Shown: positions 7,828 to 15,784 of the stretch, piece after piece | How the letters are laid out: each line of letters opens with the position of its first letter | Position numbering within the stretch: position 1 is the stretch's first letter | Source: Leptolinea sp. HRD-7 | Lineage (GTDB): Bacteria; Chloroflexota; Anaerolineae; Anaerolineales; Anaerolineaceae | Length of the DNA stretch: 64,000 nt | Assembly: GCA_024363285.1 (NCBI GenBank) | Contig: AP024710.1 | Location: 1,451,001 to 1,515,000 of the forward strand | Direction: 5' to 3' | Translations under genes and position numbers: made by a program | Notes under the pieces: model-generated | The model's input: the letters and a program-made list of their open reading frames with translations, nothing else | What the model was told of the DNA's origin: nothing | The model's database searches: none

Positions 7828-8589
7828 ATGACATCCTTATTTCGAGCTATTGACGCAGAACTGTTGAAATCCAAACGAACGCTGATGGTGGCTTTGGTCT
7901 TTCTGGCGCCGCTGGCGCTGGCATTTCTTGAACTGTCTATCGGGTTCCAGTACGGTAAGAAAATGTATCAGGTGGGCGGTGATAGCTGGCTTACTTTGAT
8001 CGACCATACCGCCATGATGTGGGTACTTCTATTGCTGCCGTTGTTTGTCACCCTGCAGATGGGGTTGATGGGTGCGCTGGAACACAACAACAAGACCTGG
8101 AAACAGTTATACGCGCGCCCGCTTCCGAGGTGGAGTATTTATTTCGCCAAACAGATCATCGGAACAGGGTTGATCGGGCTGAGCACACTGATACTGGGAT
8201 TGATGACGGTCGGAGTGGGGTTGACCGGGCGGTACCTTCTGCCGGAACTGGGTTTTGACGCGCCCATTCCATGGAAGACGCTGTTCCAGTTTATGTTCTA
8301 TCCGTACCTGGCTTCGTGGCTCATCATATCCATTCACCTTTTTGTCAGCCTGTACCTCAGCAGCTTTGTGGCAGCCATGGGTGTAGGGATTGTGGCTACG
8401 GTCTTTGGCGTGGTGATTTACGGCTCTGATTTTGAACAGTTCGATCCGTGGACTATCCCCGGGGTAATTGAGGGAAACCTGCGTAATGGCGACCCGTTCT
8501 TGCAGCCGTTGTTAATCGGCATACTCGGCGGGCTGATCGTTGCCGCGGTCGGATGTTATCTCACCACCCGGCGTGATGTACTTCAATAA
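7828..8589 (+). CDS. ABC-2 type transporter permease
   Basis: A 253-residue integral membrane protein with about six hydrophobic segments. The N-terminus (FRAIDAELLKSKRTLMVALV) has the cytoplasmic helix followed by the first membrane segment seen in ABC-2 permeases such as BcrB and the lantibiotic-immunity permeases. The ribosome-binding site AAGGAGA sits 6 bases before the ATG. It follows the ATPase gene by 13 bases, and the two most likely form a half-size exporter that dimerises. Substrate unknown. Confidence 0.85.
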   Translation: MTSLFRAIDAELLKSKRTLMVALVFLAPLALAFLELSIGFQYGKKMYQVGGDSWLTLIDHTAMMWVLLLLPLFVTLQMGLMGALEHNNKTWKQLYARPLPRWSIYFAKQIIGTGLIGLSTLILGLMTVGVGLTGRYLLPELGFDAPIPWKTLFQFMFYPYLASWLIISIHLFVSLYLSSFVAAMGVGIVATVFGVVIYGSDFEQFDPWTIPGVIEGNLRNGDPFLQPLLIGILGGLIVAAVGCYLTTRRDVLQ

Positions 8590-8612
8590 AGACCTGGTTC
8601 GGGAGAAGATAT

Positions 8613-9527
8613 ATGATTCGCATTTTATTTACTATTATCGCGGCTATGCTGGCTGTCGCGTGGGGTCTGGTTTTCTGGGGACCCGATCAAACGTCAGTTC
8701 TTTGCTGGTGGTTTGTGATGTTCTTCAGTCTGGCAGGGGTGATATTCACCGTGTTTTCACTGGTGTTGGTTGCCATCCGTGTCATCAGAAAAAAGTTGCC
8801 GGAAACCAGTCTGTTCTTACTCCTGATAGTCTCGATGATTGCCGCCTGGCCGGCTGGATGGTTTATGGGTTATGGCCGTATTGCATACCCGTCGGATGCG
8901 GAAAAGACACAACCATCTGTCAGCATCCGGCTGCCCGTTGACCAATCTGTGATTGTTGCCTGGGGCGGGAACCCGGTTGAGCAAAACTTTCACGCAACCT
9001 TTCCTTTTGAACGATGGGCGTACGATCTTCTGGCCCAGCCCGCTGCCTTAAAAACCCCGAATCTTGAAGAGTATGGAATTTTCGGGCAAACCGTACTGGC
9101 TCCAATTGACGGAACGGTAATAGGCATCCGAAACGATGTACCTGATCTTCCGGCAGGAACAGAACTGAATAATTCGGATATCCGTTCGATGCTGGGAAAT
9201 TATATTTTTCTGCGCATTGATGAGACAAATACCTACCTCGTCATGGCGCATCTGATGGCTGATTCAGTGACCGTGAAACAAGGTCAACATGTTTCGGAAG
9301 GCATGCCAATTGCCAGGGTGGGCAATTCCGGAAATACCAGCGAACCGCATATTCACATCCATCACCAGAGACAGGATCCATCTACTACCAATTTCTTTCT
9401 GGCTAAAGGTTTGCCCTTATTCTTTCGCGAAATCGATGGGCCTCCCATGCCGACAGGCGGTGTGGGAATCGTGGACGGGCGTGAAGTGCCCATCGGAATG
9501 ACAATTTCTCCGCTAAAAAAGAAGTAG
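8613..9527 (+). CDS. Membrane-anchored M23-like peptidase
   Basis: A 304-residue protein with three hydrophobic segments in residues 1-90 and an outer C-terminal domain of the M23/LytM fold. The clear part is the block VMAHLMADSVTVKQGQ, then RVGNSGNTSEPHIHIHH, which supplies the catalytic and zinc-binding His residues. The usual first motif H-x-x-x-D is altered to RWAYDLL with a His ten residues upstream (NFHATF), as in a subgroup of M23 relatives; metal binding should be tested rather than assumed. It could cut peptidoglycan cross-links or an envelope peptide. It is 23 bases after the permease and 1 base before the CPBP protease. Confidence 0.75.
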   Translation: MIRILFTIIAAMLAVAWGLVFWGPDQTSVLCWWFVMFFSLAGVIFTVFSLVLVAIRVIRKKLPETSLFLLLIVSMIAAWPAGWFMGYGRIAYPSDAEKTQPSVSIRLPVDQSVIVAWGGNPVEQNFHATFPFERWAYDLLAQPAALKTPNLEEYGIFGQTVLAPIDGTVIGIRNDVPDLPAGTELNNSDIRSMLGNYIFLRIDETNTYLVMAHLMADSVTVKQGQHVSEGMPIARVGNSGNTSEPHIHIHHQRQDPSTTNFFLAKGLPLFFREIDGPPMPTGGVGIVDGREVPIGMTISPLKKK

Positions 9528-9528
9528 C

Positions 9529-10398
9529 ATGAAAAACTATATCCAAACAAAACCAGTTGTTGCGTTCTGCCTGCTTTCTTATCTGATCACATGGCTGATC
9601 CAGGCACCCGGGTTGGCTGCTATGCAGGGAAATTTCCGGTTCAATGATCAATTTCTTCTTCTCTTAAATATCTCATCCTACGGTCCCACACTGGCCGCGC
9701 TGGCAGTCACATTTGCCTTGCAGGGATTCTCCGGAGTGAAATCGTTGCTAAAGCGTGCTCTGCAATGGAGAATCTCCTGGCTGGTGTACCCGGCTGTATT
9801 CTTTCTATTTCCATTGATCTCCTTCCTGGGGTATCAGATTCTGGGCATCGGAGCCGTTGAAGGAGAGAATATTTTTGAGCTTTTTCTGACGCTGGTGATA
9901 CTGGCTCCGGTCAACGCTTTTGTGGGTTCCATCCTGCTGGATATTGGCCCGCTTGGAGAGGAATTGGGTTGGCGCGGTTTCCTTCTGCCTCGCCTGTTGG
10001 AAAAGTACGGTGAAATAAAAGCCAGTGTTATCCTCGGCGTACTATGGGGTTTCTGGCATTTTCCTTTATTTCTGTTCTCAGAATGGCGTGGTAATGTTCC
10101 TATCTGGCAGGCTCTTGCTTTATACCCATTCTCAACCATATTGATTGCCTATGTTATGACCAAATTCCATCAAGCCGGCAGCGGAAGTGTGCTTATTGCC
10201 ATTCTGTACCATGGGATCGTGAATTACACGGCTGGTTATATTCAGAATGCGAAGCTATGGAATATCAAATCCATTCCGCCGATAACATTGGAGCTCATCA
10301 TTCTGGCGTTCTTTGCCACCATGGCTATCGTCACAGGGGTTCTGTTCAGAAAAAATCCAGGCAATCTCTCCCGAACCATTGAGCCCGTGCCAGAATAA
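9529..10398 (+). CDS. CPBP-family intramembrane metalloprotease
   Basis: A 289-residue membrane protein with about eight hydrophobic segments. The Abi/CAAX-protease motifs are present: GEELGWRGFLLPRL (EE-x3-R) near residue 143, WGFWHFPLF with the second-motif His, and a later LYHGIVNYT with another His. Bacterial members work as immunity or maturation proteases for peptides and bacteriocins. The ATG lies one base after the M23-like stop, so translation is probably coupled. The gene closes the run that begins at 4626, followed by a strong terminator at 10421. It fits a peptide-handling module with the ABC exporter. Confidence 0.88.
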   Translation: MKNYIQTKPVVAFCLLSYLITWLIQAPGLAAMQGNFRFNDQFLLLLNISSYGPTLAALAVTFALQGFSGVKSLLKRALQWRISWLVYPAVFFLFPLISFLGYQILGIGAVEGENIFELFLTLVILAPVNAFVGSILLDIGPLGEELGWRGFLLPRLLEKYGEIKASVILGVLWGFWHFPLFLFSEWRGNVPIWQALALYPFSTILIAYVMTKFHQAGSGSVLIAILYHGIVNYTAGYIQNAKLWNIKSIPPITLELIILAFFATMAIVTGVLFRKNPGNLSRTIEPVPE

Positions 10399-10420
10399 AG
10401 AGTTGAACTACATCCAGGAT

Positions 10421-10463
10421 AAAAAAGCAGTCCGAAAGATACGAAGCGCGGTCTGCTTTTTTT
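10421..10463 (+). terminator. Rho-independent terminator closing the envelope operon
   Basis: A 14-base arm AAAAAAGCAGTCCG pairs with CGGTCTGCTTTTTT with one mismatch, and the 3' side ends in seven T. It lies 23 bases after the CPBP stop. Confidence 0.88.
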
Positions 10464-10481
10464 CTATTCCCGGCGGGTTAT

Positions 10482-10494
10482 TATAATAAGGCTA
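10482..10494 (+). promoter_or_regulatory. -10 element for a probable leaderless transcript
   Basis: TATAAT at 10482-10487 is separated by 6 bases (AAGGCT) from the ATG at 10494. No -35 of quality and no ribosome-binding site at a working distance are visible, so the transcript probably begins at or next to the start codon. Confidence 0.5.
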
Positions 10495-11198
10495 TGACCG
10501 AAAATTTCGACGCTATCTACAACATGCTATGGGATACGAGTTATAACGCTGTTTCACAGGGTGACATCGAGATTGACGATCTCATCGCCCATCCTGAAGC
10601 GGATAAACGCCGCGGGTTGACCCTGATTTTCCGCCCAACCGATGCCGTAAAACAATCCATTCTGACATTCCTGAACGAACTCCGCCGGATTGAACCGGAT
10701 CAATATTACTACCCTGAAACCAGCCTTCATTTTACGGTTTTATCTCTCTTTACAGCGACTGTTGAACACCAGCGAGAATACGACCGCATACAAGCGTACC
10801 AGACTGCCGTCGACAGCGCTGTTCGGGGGATTTCTCCATTCCTGTTTCAAGTAAAGGGACTTACCGTTTCAAAAAGCGCGGTGATATTATGCGGGTATCC
10901 CCTGCCTGATAACCTGAATATCCTTCGAAATGCCTTACGGAAAAACCTGATCACAAGCGGTCTCGCTCAGGGATTGGACAGGCGTTATATTTTGACCGCC
11001 GCGCATACTACGATCATGCGTTTTTCCCGGCCTCTGTCCAACCCGACAGGGCTGGCGGAATTTCTTCTAGAAAATAAACAAAAAGCCTTTGGTGAATTTC
11101 AGGTGGATGGATTGGACCTTGTTAAAAATGACTGGTATATGGCCCAGCACAATACAACCGTTGTCTGTCGTTATCGTCTGAACCCAAAAGCGATTTAA
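10494..11198 (+). CDS. 2H phosphoesterase superfamily protein (2'-5' RNA ligase-like)
   Basis: A 234-residue protein with the two signature H-x-T motifs of the 2H superfamily: His79-Phe-Thr81 in LHFTVL and His171-Thr-Thr173 in AHTTIMRF, about 90 residues apart as usual. Family members open cyclic phosphates or cleave 2'-5' linkages in RNA or nucleotides. The substrate is not evident. An N-terminal stretch of about 35 acidic residues (MTENFDAIYNMLWD) precedes the fold. It stands alone behind a strong terminator with its own -10 element. Confidence 0.75.
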   Translation: MTENFDAIYNMLWDTSYNAVSQGDIEIDDLIAHPEADKRRGLTLIFRPTDAVKQSILTFLNELRRIEPDQYYYPETSLHFTVLSLFTATVEHQREYDRIQAYQTAVDSAVRGISPFLFQVKGLTVSKSAVILCGYPLPDNLNILRNALRKNLITSGLAQGLDRRYILTAAHTTIMRFSRPLSNPTGLAEFLLENKQKAFGEFQVDGLDLVKNDWYMAQHNTTVVCRYRLNPKAI

Positions 11199-11223
11199 AC
11201 TGTGACAAAAGGCGGATAATACT

Positions 11224-11550
11224 ATGGAATTCACCCGGGTAAAGCTCGAAATTTTTATCCCTGAAACCCATGTGGACGCGCTGCGAGAGTCCCTGGCGGA
11301 AGCCGGCGCCGGGGTGATCGGGAACTACGACCATTGCTGTTCGGTCATGCCGGTGAAAGGATACTGGCGTCCATTGGATGGAGCAGACCCGTATGACGGC
11401 ACGGTGGGTGAGGTCAGCGAAGGGCATGAATACAAGGTGGAGGTCAACTGCCCGCGGGAAATACTGGCGGCGGTGATCAAATCCATCCGCGCTGTCCACC
11501 CGTACGAAGAACCGCTGATCAATATCATCCCGCTGATGGATGAACCGTAA
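11224..11550 (+). CDS. Stand-alone NIF3/YqfO-type PII-like domain protein
   Basis: A 108-residue protein matching the small PII/CutA-like domain that is inserted in the longer NIF3/YqfO proteins: KLEIFIPETHVDALRESLAEAGAG, then VIGNYDHCCSVMPVKGYWRP, GTVGEVSEGHEYKVEV and a final AVHPYEEPLINIIPL. Here it occurs without the metal-binding NIF3 halves. Stand-alone copies are known and are often annotated as NGG1p-interacting factor-like or divalent-cation-tolerance-like. The role is unknown; the fold suggests a trimer that binds a small ligand. It lies 25 bases after the 2H gene and may share its transcript. Confidence 0.75.
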   Translation: MEFTRVKLEIFIPETHVDALRESLAEAGAGVIGNYDHCCSVMPVKGYWRPLDGADPYDGTVGEVSEGHEYKVEVNCPREILAAVIKSIRAVHPYEEPLINIIPLMDEP

Positions 11551-11671
11551 TTGAATTATTGGAAGAAATAATTCGTGCTTTGCCCTGAATAAAAAACTGG
11601 TTATTGAATCGGACCCTGAAATGTGCTATTAAACATCGTCCGGACAATTCAAATACCAGTGAGGTCATAGA

Positions 11672-12583
11672 ATGGATGCACAGAAGGCCAGCATTACCGC
11701 TTTGGTCTGCGGATTTACGCGCGCCTATCACGCGAAGAACGATACGCCGAAGATATTTGATGACAATTGGGCCGAATGCTTATTGTCACCGGAAGAATAT
11801 GCTTTCATGGAAGAGAGCGTAACCGGTTTGTTGAATCTGTTCGAGCCGGAAACCGCCGGAAAAGTGGATGAAGTCACAGCGCGGCGGCTGGTCATGCAAA
11901 AATATAACAGTTCCACGGTTCTGAGCCGTGCCAGGTTTATAGAAGATTGCCTGGAAAAAGCCATCTCAGCGGGAATCGACCAGTACGTCATTCTGGGAGC
12001 CGGGTTGGATACATTCACGTTACGCCGGCCGGAACTGGCGGACAGGGTGCGGGTGTTTGAAGTGGACCATCCCGCCTCGCAGGCTGATAAGAAGGACAGG
12101 CTGATGCGGGCGGTAGGCGGAGTGCCGAAGAATCTGGTCTTGATCCCGGTCAATTTTGAAACCGATGACCTTCGGGATTGTCTCCTCCAGAACGGTTTTG
12201 ACCCCGGCAAACCGGCTTTTTTCAGTTGGCCTGGTGTGACGTATTACCTTGAGCTGGAAGCAATCCGCAACACCCTGCGGATCATCGCAGAACTGGGCGC
12301 GCCCGGAAGCGGGCTGGTTTTCGACTACGCGGATGACACCGCATTCGACCCGGCGCGTATTTCAGACCGGGAAAAGAAATTGCAATCCATCACCCGTCAG
12401 ACGGGGGAACCTATGAAGACCGGGTTCGTCCCCGCGGAATTGGAAGAGGAACTCAGCCGTTTTGGTTTCGGAACCGTCGAAAATCTGGGCCCGGCAGCCA
12501 TTGAGGAACGTTTTTTTGCAAACCGGGCAGACCTGTACCACGCCTTTGACACCGCCCATTTTATTCATGTCGAAAAAATGTAG
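11672..12583 (+). CDS. Class I SAM-dependent methyltransferase, leucine carboxyl methyltransferase-like family
   Basis: A 303-residue protein of the LCMT/PPM1-like family. Motif I is YVILGAGLDTFTLR (about residues 108-121), motif II VFEVDHPASQADKK, and a FFSWPGVTYYLELEAI block follows, as in the bacterial proteins annotated as class I SAM-dependent methyltransferase TIGR00027. These act on small carboxyl or hydroxyl substrates, often in polyketide or siderophore chemistry; nothing nearby indicates the substrate. GAGG lies 7 bases before the chosen ATG. The 121-base gap before it holds no recognised signal. Confidence 0.82.
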   Translation: MDAQKASITALVCGFTRAYHAKNDTPKIFDDNWAECLLSPEEYAFMEESVTGLLNLFEPETAGKVDEVTARRLVMQKYNSSTVLSRARFIEDCLEKAISAGIDQYVILGAGLDTFTLRRPELADRVRVFEVDHPASQADKKDRLMRAVGGVPKNLVLIPVNFETDDLRDCLLQNGFDPGKPAFFSWPGVTYYLELEAIRNTLRIIAELGAPGSGLVFDYADDTAFDPARISDREKKLQSITRQTGEPMKTGFVPAELEEELSRFGFGTVENLGPAAIEERFFANRADLYHAFDTAHFIHVEKM

Positions 12584-12596
12584 AATATTTTGGTGC

Positions 12597-12627
12597 TTGA
12601 CTCTATGGTAACCAGAGGGTGTATATT
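12597..12627 (+). promoter_or_regulatory. MerR-type promoter with 19-base spacer and dyad operator
   Basis: TTGACT (12597-12602) and TATATT (12622-12627) are 19 bases apart, the over-long spacing that MerR-family proteins correct by twisting DNA. The spacer holds an imperfect dyad centred on A12610, with core TGGT-A-ACCA (12606-12614) extending outward to ACTCT and AGGGT. The ATG of the regulator is 10 bases after the -10, so the mRNA is probably leaderless and the gene self-regulated. Confidence 0.8.
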
Positions 12628-12636
12628 GGTCAGCGT

Positions 12637-13464
12637 ATGGACAACACACTAAAGCTCAAAATCGGCGAATTCGCCCGCCTCGGACAGGTGACGGTGCAGA
12701 CCCTGCGGTATTACGCAGACCTGGAACTGCTGCGTCCTGGTGAAGTGGACCCGTTCACCGGGTACCGCTACTATTCACTGGACCAGCTCTCCACGCTGCA
12801 CCGCATCCTGGCGTTGAAAGACCTCGGCCTCCCGTTGGATCAGGTCAAACGCATGCTGCGCGACAATATCACGCCCGAAGAGATGCGGCGAATCCTGGTA
12901 TTGAAACAGGACGAGATTCGCACCCGGGTGCAGAACAACCTGGACCAGCTCGAGCGCATCAACATGCGTCTGAAAATGCTGGAGCATCAGGGCAACCCGA
13001 CGGACTATGAGATCAACATCAAGCACGTGGATGCCTTTCCGGTGGCATCCGTCACCGGTGAGGTGCCCGATTACCGCGATGTCACACCGTTGTGGATGGA
13101 ACTGGGTGAACGCATTCAGGCGGAATCGCTTCAGGTTCAGCCCCCGTACCTTACGCTATGCCATGCCACAGAACCAATGATCAAACTGGAAGTGTGTTCG
13201 CCCCTGGCGGGCACACTTCCACAATCCTCTGATGGACTGGTGCGTATGCTGCCTGAGGTCAACACAATGGTTTTCACCACGCACCGCGGGTCGTACAACG
13301 GCCTGATTGACGGCTTCACTGCCCTGTGGAAATGGATCAGTGATCACGGCTTCAAGATCGCCGGCCCGGACCGTGAGATCTACCTCCGGCTGCCTGCCGA
13401 AGGACAGTATGATAACGATCCTGATTCTCTTACCGAACTGCAGATCCCGGTCACCCCGGCCTGA
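12637..13464 (+). CDS. MerR-family transcriptional regulator with effector-binding domain
   Basis: A 275-residue regulator. Residues 6-75 form the MerR winged helix (IGEFARLGQVTVQTLRYYAD, then DPFTGYRYYSLDQL and LKDLGLPLDQVKRML), a coiled-coil dimer helix follows (about 80-120), and residues from about 130 form a GyrI/BmrR-like ligand-binding domain. Such proteins sense hydrophobic or cationic drugs and usually activate an exporter or themselves. The ATG at 12637 was preferred to an in-frame start 18 bases earlier because it starts cleanly before the winged helix. The only target visible is its own promoter, which probably also drives the next gene. Confidence 0.9.
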   Translation: MDNTLKLKIGEFARLGQVTVQTLRYYADLELLRPGEVDPFTGYRYYSLDQLSTLHRILALKDLGLPLDQVKRMLRDNITPEEMRRILVLKQDEIRTRVQNNLDQLERINMRLKMLEHQGNPTDYEINIKHVDAFPVASVTGEVPDYRDVTPLWMELGERIQAESLQVQPPYLTLCHATEPMIKLEVCSPLAGTLPQSSDGLVRMLPEVNTMVFTTHRGSYNGLIDGFTALWKWISDHGFKIAGPDREIYLRLPAEGQYDNDPDSLTELQIPVTPA

Positions 13465-13475
13465 AGGAGACAACC

Positions 13476-14123
13476 ATGCGCTATTGTTTTACTGCCGAGG
13501 CCATCAGCCTGACTGCCCTGAAGGAACGTATTCTATCCACCGACCTTGTTCCCAGCCGGGAACCCATCAAAACAGGATTGGATGATGTGCTGGCAAAACT
13601 GAACGAATTGGGAATACAAAATCTGGCTGTACTTCGTAAAGAACTGAAAGACAACAGTCGCCTGTTTGCCATTGCCGAGCAGACCGGTATCGATAAAGAC
13701 CATCTGGCCCTGCTGCGGCGTGAGGTGGAAAGCTGGTACCCTAAACCGTTCAGCCTGAAAGATTTTGATTGGATCCCGGCGGAAGAAACCGCAAAACTGG
13801 AGGAGGCCGGGGTTAAAACCACGGCAGACCTGTTTGAAAACCCGGAGAAAGCACAGGCTGCCGGAATACAACCAGATCTGATGGAACACCTGCTAAAATG
13901 CGCTGACCTGACCCGCATCCAGTGGGTAAGCCCACTGACAGCGCGCATGCTGATTGAAGCCGGTTATTCTGCTCCGGCTGATGTGGCTTCGGCTGACCCC
14001 GAAGATTTGGATCAGGGGATGCAGGCCGTCAACACGGAAAACGCCTGGTTCAAAGGGCGTATCGGGTTGAGGGATATCAAACGGCTGATCGATGCCGCTC
14101 GGTATGTGTCACTCTGGTATTGA
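13476..14123 (+). CDS. Helix-hairpin-helix protein, DUF4332-like
   Basis: A 215-residue soluble protein composed of repeated helix-hairpin-helix units: LAKLNELGIQNLAVLRKEL near residue 38, WIPAEETAKLEEAGVKTTAD near 97, and WVSPLTARMLIEAGYSAPAD near 150. This pattern is found in DUF4332 proteins and in DNA-polymerase-type HhH segments. No catalytic motif is seen, and the N-terminal MRYCFTAEAISL is not recognised. It follows the MerR stop by 11 bases with AAGGAGA before the ATG, so it is probably co-transcribed and under the same control. A DNA-binding or scaffolding role is a guess. Confidence 0.6.
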   Translation: MRYCFTAEAISLTALKERILSTDLVPSREPIKTGLDDVLAKLNELGIQNLAVLRKELKDNSRLFAIAEQTGIDKDHLALLRREVESWYPKPFSLKDFDWIPAEETAKLEEAGVKTTADLFENPEKAQAAGIQPDLMEHLLKCADLTRIQWVSPLTARMLIEAGYSAPADVASADPEDLDQGMQAVNTENAWFKGRIGLRDIKRLIDAARYVSLWY

Positions 14124-14206
14124 AGTCCACCTGTATTGTGGGAAATGAATCGGTAAAACCAGCGGCCGCTGATAAATCACAAGAGAATAGAAAGAAGGAA
14201 AATCAA

Positions 14207-14695
14207 ATGGCACAAACTGATTGTGTTGTCTCTCCGCTTGGTTATATCCGGTCCGGACAGGACGGCTTTGTTCTGGAACTCAAGCCTGAATACCGTGAAG
14301 CATTGACCGGCCTGCAGGGGTTCAGCCATATCAACGTCCTGTGGTGGAGCCACCTGCTGGATAAACCTGAACTGCGCAAGAAGACCGTGGTAGAAAAACC
14401 GTATGTCAAAGCGCCTGACCGGCTGGGAATCTTTGCCACCCGTTCACCGATGCGCCCCAACCCGATCTGCATATCGGTGGCGCAGGTGATCCATGTTGAT
14501 GAAACCAACGGCCGTGTCATCCTGGCATGGATCGACGCTGAAGACGGTACACCGGTGCTGGATATCAAGCCCTACGAACCGTGCGCTGACCGGGTGCGCG
14601 ACGTGCAGACCCCGGTGTGGAGCAACCATTGGCCGAAATGGTACGAAGATTCCGGGTCGTTTGACTGGGCTGCCGAATTCGTCAACGCGCAATAA
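14207..14695 (+). CDS. trmO: TrmO/TsaA-family tRNA methyltransferase-like protein
   Basis: A 162-residue protein of the TsaA/VirR (YaeB) family. Characterised TrmO adds the N6-methyl group to threonylcarbamoyl-adenosine 37 of certain tRNAs using SAM. Diagnostic blocks are VSPLGYIRSG, the central FATRSPMRPNPICISVAQV and VLDIKPYEPCAD. The length matches the short archaeal-type members rather than the 235-residue enterobacterial enzyme. The start at 14207 has AAGAAGGAA upstream; an upstream frame from 14120 would add a Lys/Glu-rich leader with no family match. Short homologues are not all proven TrmO, so the exact target is uncertain. Confidence 0.82.
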   Translation: MAQTDCVVSPLGYIRSGQDGFVLELKPEYREALTGLQGFSHINVLWWSHLLDKPELRKKTVVEKPYVKAPDRLGIFATRSPMRPNPICISVAQVIHVDETNGRVILAWIDAEDGTPVLDIKPYEPCADRVRDVQTPVWSNHWPKWYEDSGSFDWAAEFVNAQ

Positions 14696-14708
14696 GTTGT
14701 ATACGTTA

Positions 14709-14744
14709 CAAAAAAAACAATCCCCCGCTGTCAGCGGGGGATTG
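14709..14744 (-). terminator. Terminator of the MarR-GNAT gene
   Basis: A perfect 12-bp stem (CAATCCCCCGCT / AGCGGGGGATTG, 3-base loop) lies 5 bases past the minus-strand stop. Read on the minus strand it ends in eight T (14710-14717 as A on the plus strand). On the plus strand no U-tract follows, so it serves mainly the minus gene, although the hairpin may also protect the TrmO transcript. Confidence 0.85.
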
Positions 14745-14749
14745 CCAGA

Positions 14750-15685
14750 TTAAAGGTCCATTTCCCAATTCTCAAAAACCAGGTCGTGCCCGTAGGCGTG
14801 CTGCGGTTCTTCACTCACTTTATGAAAACCGGCTTTTTCATACAGGTGAATGGCGGAATGTAGAATGCTGTTTGTCCACAGGACCATTCGTTTATAACCG
14901 AAGCGGCGCGCCTGCTGAACGCACTCGTTCACCAGTTTACCGCCCAATCCCATCCCCCGGGTTTTGGGGTCAACCAGCAGCATGCGCAGCTTGGCGGTTT
15001 CGGCATCCTGTTTCACCAGGAAGATGCAGCCAACATTCTCCCCGTCCAGTTCGGCGATCCAGCAGCGCTCATGGGCAGGATCAAAATTTTTGACGAAATC
15101 CGATACGATCCCGGCAACCAGGCCCTCAAATTTTTCGTCCCAGCCGTATTCCTGCGCGTAAATCTCTCCATGACGTTTGACTACCCAGCCCATATCACCG
15201 GGAACCGGCGGACGAATGATGATGGGTGCTGTTGTCCTGTCCTTTCCGTCCGGTGTCAACAGCGATTCTATGGTTCGCATAGAGGTCACCACCCGTGTCT
15301 GATCGGATAAAGATAAGGGTTCGAGCAAAGATTGAATACCGGATTGTGAGCGGTTGTTCAGGGTTTCATATGCCTGACGTCCTTTTTCCGTCAACGTGAG
15401 GATTGAGGCGCGGGCATCATTCCGCGAGGTGGTTTTTGTGATCAGGCCGGATCTGGCAAAGCCATTGAGTATCCGGCTCAGGTAACCCGCGTCAAGATGA
15501 AGCTCGTTGTTGATTGCGGTCGCGGTGGGTTCGGTCTGGTTGGCCAGTTCATACAATACCCTGGCTTCGGTCAGAGAGTAGGGTGAATCAAGGTAATGGC
15601 CTGATATCAGGCCGATAATGCGGGTGTAAAAACGGTTGAAATGACGGATAAGGGCAATATAGTCCGCGGAGTGATTGGCGTTCAT
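14750..15685 (-). CDS. MarR-type winged helix fused to GNAT acetyltransferase
   Basis: A 311-residue fusion. Residues 1-150 form a MarR-family winged helix (YSLTEARVLYELANQTEPTA, then LHLDAGYLSRILNGFARSGL and the wing RNDARASILTLTEKG). Residues 155-311 form a GNAT N-acetyltransferase with acetyl-CoA loop LVDPKTRGMGLGGKLVNE and C-terminal YEKAGFHKV. Such MarR-GNAT fusions are common in actinobacteria and Firmicutes and probably couple a signal to acetylation of a small molecule or protein; targets are mostly unknown. It has a good promoter with a perfect palindrome in the spacer, consistent with self-repression. GGAGGT precedes the ATG. Confidence 0.9.
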   Translation of the reverse strand: MNANHSADYIALIRHFNRFYTRIIGLISGHYLDSPYSLTEARVLYELANQTEPTATAINNELHLDAGYLSRILNGFARSGLITKTTSRNDARASILTLTEKGRQAYETLNNRSQSGIQSLLEPLSLSDQTRVVTSMRTIESLLTPDGKDRTTAPIIIRPPVPGDMGWVVKRHGEIYAQEYGWDEKFEGLVAGIVSDFVKNFDPAHERCWIAELDGENVGCIFLVKQDAETAKLRMLLVDPKTRGMGLGGKLVNECVQQARRFGYKRMVLWTNSILHSAIHLYEKAGFHKVSEEPQHAYGHDLVFENWEMDL

Positions 15686-15708
15686 GTGTACCTCCAGAAT
15701 ATATTGCC

Positions 15709-15737
15709 ATTATCAACTATATAGTTGCTTAAGTCAA
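15709..15737 (-). promoter_or_regulatory. Promoter and palindromic operator of the MarR-GNAT gene
   Basis: On the minus strand TTGACT (15737-15732) and GATAAT (15714-15709) are 17 bases apart. The spacer contains a perfect 12-bp palindrome, AACTATATAGTT (15715-15726), next to the -10, where a MarR dimer would block polymerase. Confidence 0.8.
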
Positions 15738-15784
15738 GTATATTCCCGCATCGAAATACCCTTGTATAACAGGCGGTTCAAAAA

